Positions 55,397-64,000 of a DNA stretch of 64,000 nt are shown here, piece after piece. Both the position numbers and the translations under genes were made by a program. Position 1 is the first letter of the stretch, and each line of letters opens with the position of its first letter. The stretch is from contig NW_025335409.1 of NCBI RefSeq assembly GCF_004798865.1, positions 18,021,054-18,085,053 on the forward strand, given 5' to 3'. The notes below the pieces were generated by a model. That model did not search any database, was not told the DNA's origin, and saw only the letters and a list, made by a program, of their open reading frames with translations. The stretch comes from Varanus komodoensis (Eukaryota > Chordata > Lepidosauria > Squamata > Varanidae).

Positions 55397-57120
55397 CCCG
55401 ATGATGTGGACAAGGTGCTTGGACGAGTACGTCCTACCACTTGCCTTCTGGACCCTTGCCCGTCTTGGTTAATAAAGGATTCCAAGCACGGGATTGGAAC
55501 CTGGATCTTGGAAGTGGTTAACGCTTCTCTGAGGGAGGGTCGGGTGCCTGCCCCTTTAAAGGAGGCGGTAGTCCGACCGGTCCTGAAGAAGGCGTCACTG
55601 GATCCAGGGATGGCCGCTAACTATAGACCAGTGGCCAACATCCCGTTTCTGGGCAAGGTGTTAGAGCGAGTGGTGGCGGGACAACTCCAAGCACTCTTGG
55701 ATGAAACTGATTATCTGGACCCATTTCAGTCCGGCTTCAGACCCGGGTACGGTACTGAATCTGCCTTGGTCGCCCTGTACGATGACCTGTGCAGGGAGAA
55801 GGACAGGGGGAGTGCGTCCCTGTTGGTTCTCCTGGACCTCTCAGCGGCTTTCGATACCATCGACCATGGTATCCTTCTGGATAGGCTGGCGGGATTGGGG
55901 GTCGGAGGCACCGCTTTGCGGTGGTTCCGCTCCTATCTCAACGACCGATTCCAGAAGGTGGTGTTGGGGGACTATGGCTCTGCGCCATGGCAGCTTTGCC
56001 ATGGGGTACCGCAGGGTTCCATTTTGTCCCCTTTACTGTTCAATATCTACATGAAACCGCTGGGAGAGGTCATCAGGAGGTGTGGGCTGCGGACCCATCA
56101 GTATGCTGATGATACCCAGCTCTACCTCTCGTTTTCCACCAATCCAGGTGAGGCAGTGGCTGTACTGAACCGGTGCCTGGCCGAGGTAATGGGCTGGATG
56201 AGGGCCAATAAACTGAAGCTCAATCCAGACAAGACGGAGGTCCTGTTGGTTGGCGGTTCGGGCTTCAGAGAAGGTGACCTGAACCTTGTCCTGAATGGGG
56301 TTGCACTCCCTCCTAGGGACAAGGTCCGCAGCTTGGGAGTGCTCCTCGACCCGGAGCTTTCACTTGAAGCTCAGGTGACAACAGCGGCGAGGAGCGCTTT
56401 CCTCCAGCTTCGGCTGATTCATCAGCTGCGCCCCTACCTGGAGTACGACTGCCTTGCAACAGTGACTCATGCGCTGGTGACTTCCCGTCTTGACTTCTGT
56501 AACGCGCTCTACGTGGGGCTACCCTTGAAGACGGTCCGGATACTTCAATTGGTTCAGAATAGAGCTGCCAGGCTGCTGACGGGGACTGGACGTTATGTTC
56601 ACATGACGCCAGTTCTCAGTCAGCTTCACTGGCTCCCCATTGAAGTCCGGGCCCAATTTAAGGTGTTGGTAATGACCTATAAAGCCCTAAACGGCTTGGG
56701 TCCTGGTTACCTGAAGGAGCGCTTACATCCATATTTGCCCAGTCGCCCCCTGAGATCGGCGGGAGAGGCCCTTCTCCGGGAGCCCTCCGTGAGAGAAATT
56801 AGGAGGGTGGTTACTCGGAGAAGGGCTTTCTCAGCGGTGGCGCCTAAGTTATGGAATGCGCTCCCCAGAGAGGTCCGCCTGGCGCCGTCGTTATTTGTTT
56901 TTCGGCGCCAGGCTAAGACCTTTTTATTTAAGCAACATTTTAAATGCTAAATACAATTGAATTTTATCTGGCCAGGGCGGCTTATTTTATAATGTGAGTT
57001 TTAATTAAGATTATTTTATATGGATTTTAACTTGTTTTATCTATGTTGTAAGCCGCCCCGAGGCTTCGGCGAATGGGGCGGCATAAAAATGTTTTAATAA
57101 ATAAATAATAAATAAATAAA
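55397..57120 (+). mobile_element. Young L2-group LINE, 5' truncated
   Basis: Begins abruptly at CCCGATGATGTGGAC, equivalent to about position 8199 of the central copy, and ends GTAAGCCGCCCCGAGGCTTC, GGGGCGGCATAAAAATGTTT and an (AAAT)n tail. Flanks may be a decayed target duplication: AGCTTCTAAAAG at 55385-55396 and AGCTTAAAAG at 57121-57130. The reading frame is intact over its whole length. By eye the protein is well over 90 percent identical to the central copy, so both are recent. Confidence 0.93.
55406..56950 (+). CDS. L2 reverse transcriptase, intact C-terminal 514 codons
   Basis: This frame runs without a stop from the 5' junction of the L2 insertion to TAA at 56948. It lacks the endonuclease. 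Visible in order are LKEAVVRPVLKKASLDP, NYRPVANIPFLGKVLERVV, the RT motif A LLDLSAAFDTIDH, GVPQGSILSPLLFNIYMKP, the catalytic YADD in HQYADDTQLY, KTEVLLVGGSG, GVLLDPELSLEAQV, RLDFCNALYVGLPLKTVRIL, LHWLPIEVRAQFK and the basic C-terminus ending QHFKC. The first codon of the open stretch is GTG inside the truncated element, so no native start exists and translation is unlikely. All catalytic motifs are kept. It is a transposon fragment, not a host gene. Confidence 0.92.
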   Translation: MDKVLGRVRPTTCLLDPCPSWLIKDSKHGIGTWILEVVNASLREGRVPAPLKEAVVRPVLKKASLDPGMAANYRPVANIPFLGKVLERVVAGQLQALLDETDYLDPFQSGFRPGYGTESALVALYDDLCREKDRGSASLLVLLDLSAAFDTIDHGILLDRLAGLGVGGTALRWFRSYLNDRFQKVVLGDYGSAPWQLCHGVPQGSILSPLLFNIYMKPLGEVIRRCGLRTHQYADDTQLYLSFSTNPGEAVAVLNRCLAEVMGWMRANKLKLNPDKTEVLLVGGSGFREGDLNLVLNGVALPPRDKVRSLGVLLDPELSLEAQVTTAARSAFLQLRLIHQLRPYLEYDCLATVTHALVTSRLDFCNALYVGLPLKTVRILQLVQNRAARLLTGTGRYVHMTPVLSQLHWLPIEVRAQFKVLVMTYKALNGLGPGYLKERLHPYLPSRPLRSAGEALLREPSVREIRRVVTRRRAFSAVAPKLWNALPREVRLAPSLFVFRRQAKTFLFKQHFKC

Positions 57121-57130
57121 AGCTTAAAAG

Positions 57131-57379
57131 TTGGGGAAGCCCTTCTTCCCACACCTGCAAAGCTTCAAGAATTAAGTAACAGAGTTGCTGTAAAACATGT
57201 TGGTGATGCGCTATAGCTGTCTGTGGTCCCCTCCTACCAGTAACTTGATAGAGCAGCTGATCCATTCAGTTAAGATCATATTTTATTGCATCAGAACTGT
57301 ATTTATATCAGGGCAATCAAGACGAGCAATTGCATTTTATCCTCACAAACACACCAAGCCTGTCTCTCTTGTCCTAATG
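57131..57379. other. No feature seen
   Basis: Unassigned spacer following the L2 insertion. Confidence 0.4.
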
Positions 57380-57505
57380 CAGCCTACCCCAATTTGACCC
57401 CTCCAGATGCACTGGTCTGCGACTCCCATCATTCCCAGGCAGTGTGACTATGATGGGATTTGTAGTCCAATGCATCTAGAGAGCAATCAGGTTAGGAAAG
57501 GCTGG
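57380..57505 (+). mobile_element. Palindromic hAT-type MITE
   Basis: Left arm GCAGCCTACCCCAATTTGAC, CCCTCCAGATGCACTGGTCT and GCGACTCCCATCATTCCCAG. Right arm GATGGGATTTGTAGTCCAAT, GCATCTAGAG and GGTTAGGAAAGGCTGGC. The arms are largely complementary, so the copy could fold into a long hairpin. It is the clearest member of this family in the window. Confidence 0.7.
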
Positions 57506-60500
57506 CTTGGACTGTTTTTCATCTCTTACAGCCATATCTGATATATAACTGAATTCTGTTTTTTTCATGGGTGTACTTATAGTGGGAAGCTGCAGACATT
57601 CCTTCAGAGCCATAATTTTAAAGTTTGTTTCCTCTAGTCCATACTTAAGTAAAACTATAATATGCTGTTACCAATGAGACCTTCCAGGTATGCAACTGGT
57701 TCCAAAAATGAGTCATGCTTAACAATTCTATTATCAAAGTTGAGACAGAAATCAACTGCATTGCACAGAAGACTGGTGAGATCCAAATGTCAGATCCCAC
57801 TGCCTTTGGCGACACTTAAAATATCACATTTTAGTTCCATGTTTGGGACAGGACAATTATTCAGATGAAGGAGCTTCAAATGAGAGTCCCTACTATTCAG
57901 CTATGCTGGCTTTGATTAGAGACAGGTTCCTTCTGTGTGAGCCCAATGTGACTTGAGGTTTGAAATTATCTATCACTTCCTCAAGCCAAAAATATCCCTT
58001 TCTTCAGGAAAAGCTTCTTTGTCCCTTCCCAGTTTGTGATCTCTTTGCTACAAGAGAGGTAATAAAGAAACAAAACAAGTATGGTAAGCTTCAGTTCAAT
58101 GATTCATGAATATGGCTGAATTTCCTGTATCTTTGATAAATACAGGTGATTGTCCTGCTCTGATTGCAGTGAACCCTGTGTAATAGGGCAATCCAGAAAG
58201 TAAGATCATAATGCACAGCAGATGGTCTGGTGCAAAGGTCCCGGCCAAGCAAGGGAATGGGCAGGAGTGATCAAACACAGAGCTCAGAGATGCATCTTAG
58301 CAGTCAAGTGCATACACAATCCAGAACCTTCCAAGTCCCACCCAAGGCTTACCTGCAGCCTTCCGAACTCTCTATCAGAATTCTGCTCCTGAGAAATCTC
58401 TCTCCTGCACAGTGGATGAGTCCTGTAGCCTCAGAGGCATGACAAGGACATAGTATAATTAACATGAATCAGGCAGTCTTTGGTTCAGATTTTGCTTCTC
58501 ACCACTAACTGATTCAATTGCTTTCATTCTGCATTTGCAAAATGGGGTTCTGGTCACTTTACTGCTAGTGGTGCTGCTGCATTGACAGAAAGGCTTCATT
58601 TCTGAACATGTTTGAAGCAGTATTCTGCTGCCAAAAGCAACTGAAGTCAAGGCTGCACATATACCCAGTGCTAAAAGAAATACATTATAAACCATTTCAC
58701 TTCCTATGCAGTTTTGCATATTTTGATTTTGCTAACCATGGGGTGGAGGCCACCCTTCCCAGAACAATGGAGGTCTGATGCAGCCCCTCCAAGACCTTTT
58801 TCTGCAACCTCCCACAAGTACCTGTGACTCCCTTGCTGAATCCTCTTTCCAAGGGGCTGTTGTCACTGCCATTGCTATTGCTCCCTCATCCCCTGGTGAT
58901 GCTGCCCCTTCCTTTCTTGGTTTTCCAACTCTGCAGCCATCCCTGCCACTGCCATGTCCACCACTGCCCTGAAACTGTTGCTAATCATACCCTCCAATGA
59001 CTGGCCTCTGACTGGGGATATGCTCTGGCAACTACTCTCAGATGGCCCTACAACTCCTGCCTTCCAACTATGGAAGTAAGAGTGTCTTTGAGCAAAGATT
59101 GCCAGCTTCCATCCAAGGTCTCTCTGTCCACTTGTTCCAACCACTGGAGCTACTGTTTTTGGTGGTAGCGAACAGATGCTTCAAAAGTGGAAAAGGTACC
59201 TGGCTTGCTGTCAGCAGAAGAGATGGAGAAGGGGCATTTATAGGAGCCAAGCAAAAGGAATGGAAAGATGATAGGAGAAATGAAGAAGGAAATGTTTAAG
59301 ATGCCAGTCAAAGGATAAAGGTCAGACTGGTTTTGGCTTTGGCTCCTCCCCCTTTGGGCATGCAGATCCTGACAGTCATCTCACACTGGAACCAGCCCTT
59401 AACCTGAAAATGTGGCTCCACCACTCCTGTAAGGCTTTATAAAGAGAGGGACAATCTTATTCCTGCTATTTCAGAGCTCCTGTAGAATAGCAGCATACAG
59501 ACAGAGCCCTTTGGGCATTTGTTTGTATTGGTAGAAAGGATCTAATTACAACACGGAGATAATGCAGAGTAGCTAATATGGAGCTTAACTGCAGGCTCAC
59601 TGGGAAGTCCTAACCCAGTCAGATCACTCCACAATGTGTTCCAGAGTAGGCTGTTATCAGAACAAATGAGATAAGGATAGCCAATAATACACTTTGAAAC
59701 CTGAAGAAGCAACAATGTTGGGAGAGCAGGATGAGAGCTTCATCTGCTTATCTGCGTGGGTGTCCTTTCTTGAAATGCAGCCTTCTTTCCAGCTGTCCAC
59801 TGGGGATGCAATAGTCCTAAATTCCTATGGAAGTGCTTAACAGTGACTGAACTATGGCCAGTTGGAATTGATGAAGACACAGTATCTTCTGGTTAATTGC
59901 CCCTTTCAGAATGCCCCTTAGCCTAGGCTTCCTATGGATGATCTATATATGATTGTCATCTCTGCCAGTTTTCTCCTGCCACGCAGCACTCTCTGTTTCT
60001 TACCCTCTCCTTCTCCAAACTCCCACCTACACAAGCACATACCATTTAGCAAAAGCACTTGTCCCAGAGACAGAAAGGATGAACAAAACAAATCAGGAGG
60101 GTTTTGCTTTGCTCCCCATGCTAGACTCAGCCCCATGCTCCCCTGCACTTTTATTGCCAATGAGCAGGTATCATGTTTGGCACTCTGTTTGTGTCTTTTT
60201 CCACCCAGTGAAGCCCCGCAAGTTTCCCTGTGTACAAAGCTGCTGTCCATGGATTCCAAGTTCCTATGAAAGCACAAAACAGTAAATGAAGGCTCCTAAG
60301 GAATTTGTGCTCAATCAAGTTTGGCAGAAAGAATAAGCAATACATGAATTGCAGAAAGTGCACTGCCTTTATCTGGCTGGTGGAAACGCACATGAAGAAG
60401 GCCAACTGGTTTCACAAGATTTTGCCAGTGGGAGGTGACTGCATGTTTAGGCTCATGTGAAATTCTTCTGACACTTGCCAAAGGTCTGAACGTGCAAAGA

Positions 60501-60607
60501 AGGCTTGATTGGAGCATTACATAGCCATGCAATAATTCATATCAAGAAGCACAAATTACAGGATGGTTGAGATAGGAAACTTGTGCCCTTCTTCCTTGCA
60601 AATCCCT
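57506..60607. other. No gene or clear repeat seen
   Basis: About 3.1 kb. A less A/T-rich segment at about 58740-59400 has frames of 85-90 codons on both strands but no recognisable domain. A pair of frames at 59918-60285 (119 codons minus, 110-111 plus) are also anonymous. Confidence 0.4.
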
Positions 60608-60868
60608 ACTTATTTATTTTATTTTTATTTATTTATTTATATTGCTATTTATATCCTGCCTTTTTCCTACAAAGGGCTCAAGGCAGCTTACATCATCTGT
60701 CCTCCTCCATCTTATCCCCACAACAACAACCCTGTGAGGTAGGTTGGGCTGAGAGCCTGTGACTGGCCCAAAGTCACCCAGTTGGCTCCATGGCTGAGTG
60801 GGGACTAGAACCCAGATCCTCTGAGTTCCAGTCCCATGCTTTTAACCACTACTCCACACTGGCTCTCT
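60608..60868 (-). repeat. tRNA-derived SINE, minus strand, long A/T tail
   Basis: Tail TTATTTATTTATTTATATTG, then CTCAAGGCAGCTTACATCAT, AACCCTGTGAGGTAGGTTGG, GACTGGCCCAAAGTCACCCA, GGACTAGAACCCAGATCCTC and the A-box end CCACTACTCCACACTGGCTC. One of the best preserved copies. Confidence 0.9.
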
Positions 60869-63800
60869 ACTTATTAGAATGAGTGATCCTTGGCCAGTTG
60901 TTAAGCCAAATGAAGATCCTGCCCTTTCCCTGTTTCTTTCACACCTGTCAGCCAGAAATTCAGCATCACAGAGAAGAATAGGACCTATTGGCCATAAGAA
61001 CTTTTTTGGTTAATGAATTACACACAGTTTCTGATTGCTGACTCTGAATGCCAGTATGTTATTGTCAATACTGCAAAGCCTGTTCCATATCCCTCTTAAT
61101 TTAACTGCATGTTTCATGAGCATTAATACTGCAGGACAAGCATGCTTAGAAAAGAAAAAACCCACTGTGAAATCCATGTGTTATGTGATGCCAAGTTGCA
61201 AGTGAAGTAGGATGCCTTGTTTTTTCCTTGCACTATTCACTTGATCCTCATTTCCCTGTCAGTATAATGCTGATTTGTGTTGTTGCTTCCTAGGATTTTG
61301 GGGGGTATGATAGCTTTCTATCAGCTGCCAGTCACATGCCACACTAGCCTGAATTGAATGCCCATTGTAACTCTGAGGGAGATTGCTTCTATCCATTTTT
61401 TACAAAGGAAATTCAATTTAACCATCATTCTGTACACCAACCCTCCCTCCTCTTCCATCTTACTTGGCATCTTCATCCTAAATGAAAGAAGCAGATTCTT
61501 TTTCTGTCAAAACACCGTTGGAAGAATTCCGTTCTGTCTCTACTGGTTATAAGCACGTGCTGACTGGTGTACCTTAATAAACCTGCATCCCCAAGGACCC
61601 GTCCGTGGTTGATCAGAAAAGTGCACACTTTATTTGAACCACATGTACTTTCTGGAGCATAATGAGATACATAATCGGTGTTTTAAGCTATTAAAATTAC
61701 ATTCAACTTAGTGTAGATTATAAATATATTCTTAACCATACTAGTTAAGAACAGCAATGTGTAGTTCCACACTCCTCAGGGACAGCTGAGTTGTGAGAAG
61801 AGATTATTGGAAAAAGATGCAAAAGTTATTTGTTTGGTTTGATAAATCTTTATGAGCTCACTCAGTTTTCACCTTGTAGCATTAAGCATGAACGCAAATG
61901 CAATTGGCTGTCAGATATCAATACACTGATGACCCTGTGATCCAATTTACACCCCAAAATGTGTTCTGTTCAGGAAATATATGTGAAAAACTGGCTGCAT
62001 CTGAAAAATGCATGCAGAACTGCTTCATTCAATGAGAGAAAAATAGCTGTTATTCTCCTCTGGTCTCTACAAATAGTATTTGGCTAAAGACCACCAAAGC
62101 TTCTCTTTGTCAGCCAACTGAACTCTAACTTCAATATCTTTCACTGATTTCATTTAAAACAATCCAACAGGGCAGGCAGTCTGTTGGTGTAGTGAGTAGC
62201 CATTACCCTTAAGATTATTAAGAAAACAGGACATAATCCTATGCTTGAAAGGAAAAACTCATACAAGTCCTAGAATTCCTCAGGCAGGAATTCCAGCTGT
62301 CTGGAAAATGCTATAGGACTTTTCCATCTAAATGTTCATAGGGTTACACTTTTAGTTTAACACTTCAGAGAAATCAAATCGCATTTTAAAAAAGGAGGTC
62401 TACAACAATAAACTTTTTTTTCTTTAAGTAGATCTGGCTTGCCTTTCATGCACAGTGAGTTCAAGTTTTCAGGTTTAATGGGCCACACACTCCTGTCACA
62501 CTCAAACAATTGTAGTAATGACATCTGTTTTAAGTAACATTTAGTTTTCTGCCACATTGCTCACATCATCACTGTTATCCAAGGATAACACTTTTATCAT
62601 GCTTACTATCCAGTTAGCACTTCTGGGTAAAATCTCCATGAAATTTTAAAAGATTGACTGGGTTGGCCATGAACCCAGTGAAATCACATTGTAGTTAAGT
62701 TCTTATTATAGCAGATTTTGTTAAAGGTGCCTCACATCCTTTAAATAAAAAGCAAACCTTCCACACTGAACATGAAATATTCCCAAACTCAGTAAGGAGA
62801 AGACAGATCTCAGACTGTGATACTGGTCAAGGCCAGGAAACAGAAAACAACTGGCTGTCACACATCCATGTTCATTACTGGATCACTGCATCATCAAGCA
62901 ATGAGTTGATCTTAGAGAATAGGACATCATCGTTATATGGCAGAGACAATGTTCATACCTCTGGTATCATGCTGAAGAAAATGCAACTCATTGGAGTGAG
63001 TTCATGAAGTCAGATGTGAGTCATCCACTGATATGTTTTACATCTGAACCAAGCCCATAATAGTGCTGATGACATCTGATGCTCCTAAAGACAGTTGAAC
63101 TTCTTTTGTTTAGTTACTGGCCTGTCTGTCAAAGGTGAATAACCAGTGGATGCTGCTGACTCCTATGGCAGTGGATTTCCTTCTCCATTGCCACATCTCT
63201 TCTGAGCTTTATTGGAGCTATCTGTGGTGCTGAATGCCATACCCAGAATAGGCTCAACACCTTCCAGGTCTAATCCAGCTACACAGCTGACATCAGCTAT
63301 GCAGGCCAATAGAATTTTCTACGATTTAGTCTGAAGATATTCAGCCATGCGAGTCTGTGAAGATTATGAGCTGTGTATCTGATCATATCTGGTTTTCCAA
63401 AATATAGAAAAGGTGCTGGCTGTGAGAGTGGCAGGGACAGAAGAAGTGGAAACCTTGTGTCCTTTCCTCTTCTTTTTTAATGGCCTTTCCACATTTGCAG
63501 ATTTGATTAACATTTTATTGGAGCTCTCTTCCAAAACTGAAGGAAGACTGAAAATGGATATGCACAAACTTGTTTATTAGATTATGGGTTTGATTAGAGT
63601 ATAATTTACAGTTCGTTACTGAATTAGTTGCTTTGAATAGGTGCTTGTTTATTTGCTTGGAGAGGGGCGTGTTTATTAGGTTAAATTATAAAATCTGAAG
63701 CCATACCACCTTCATTATGATTATATGTGGGTTCTCCCCACTGCCCCACTTTTCATGGAAACTTCACTCTCCCGGTGGAAATCTGGGAGGGGAAGCAAAT

Positions 63801-64000
63801 GCCATAATTCTTTGTGATCATGAACTCTGGTTTCAGTAGGATTATAGCAGGAATCCCTGCCATAGATCTTGGCAGGTTTGTTATGTTTCATATTTCCATT
63901 GTTAAGATCTAAAAACAGATCAGTTTCAATGACACCAGCTGAATTTGATATGTGTTCACAACGGAGCATAAACCAAGTACTTATAGGAGATGACAGAGGA
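60869..64000. other. No gene or clear repeat seen
   Basis: About 3.1 kb to the window end. Open frames do not exceed about 82 codons and none has a recognisable domain. An AATAAA at about 61576 follows a 64-codon frame, but I find nothing to tie them to a gene. Confidence 0.4.

Noticed and set aside
61350-61620. Possible end of a retroviral or other transcript near AATAAA at about 61576
   Set aside because: No terminal repeat pair, primer site or coding remnant could be recognised.
63364-63567. Minus-strand frame containing the basic motif PLKKKRKGHK
   Set aside because: It resembles a nuclear localisation signal, but the frame is only 67 codons with no domain or gene context.

Overview
The window looks like squamate reptile DNA, most likely a lizard. 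The evidence is the mixture of interspersed repeats: young L2-group LINEs that end in a GTAAGCCGCCCCGAGG motif with AAAT-type tails, RTE-BovB LINEs, reptile-type CR1 fragments, a tRNA-derived SINE that starts GAGCCAGTGTGGTGTAGTGG, a second SINE with a CATAGCTCAGTGG A-box, many short hAT elements and one mariner. I cannot name the species. I found no host gene, exon, tRNA or rRNA that I could support. The window reads as intergenic or intronic sequence, and every long open frame I can explain belongs to a transposon.

Layout. 1-5.5 kb is quiet sequence with two SINEs and a complete but dead mariner (1755-3027, TA target site, 28-bp inverted ends). 5.556-12.159 kb is the main structure: a small hAT element, with perfect 8-bp target duplication, whose body is filled by L2 LINEs in minus-plus-minus order. 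The central plus copy (about 6.19-9.96 kb) is nearly full length, and its endonuclease/reverse transcriptase reading frame is interrupted by a single G-run length change. 12.2-26 kb holds small hAT elements, CR1, a decayed BovB LINE (19.2-20.7 kb) and old L2 pieces. 26-44 kb is mostly unassignable sequence with scattered L2, CR1, BovB and SINE pieces, an exact 227-bp tandem duplication (38325-38778) and a 1-kb CR1 fragment (41.8-42.8 kb). 44.7-46.9 kb holds a GC-rich 221-bp insert between 17-bp direct repeats, and the 5' part of another LINE. 47.9-53.5 kb is a cluster of hAT elements, SINEs and a CR1 split by a Tigger-like element. 55.4-57.1 kb is a young 5'-truncated L2 with an intact 514-codon frame. 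57.5-64 kb is nearly featureless apart from one SINE.

How the parts relate. The L2 copies supply the only recently active coding capacity. The main SINE family carries an L2-like 3' end, so L2 is its likely mobilising partner. Several microsatellites grow from LINE tails or lie inside hAT elements. I saw no convincing undescribed biological system. The observations most worth checking are the shared G-run frameshift in two L2 copies, their tandem 5' monomers, the nested 6.6-kb hAT, the exact tandem duplication and the GC-rich insert with long direct repeats. All family calls rest on my recognition of motifs, not on a database search.
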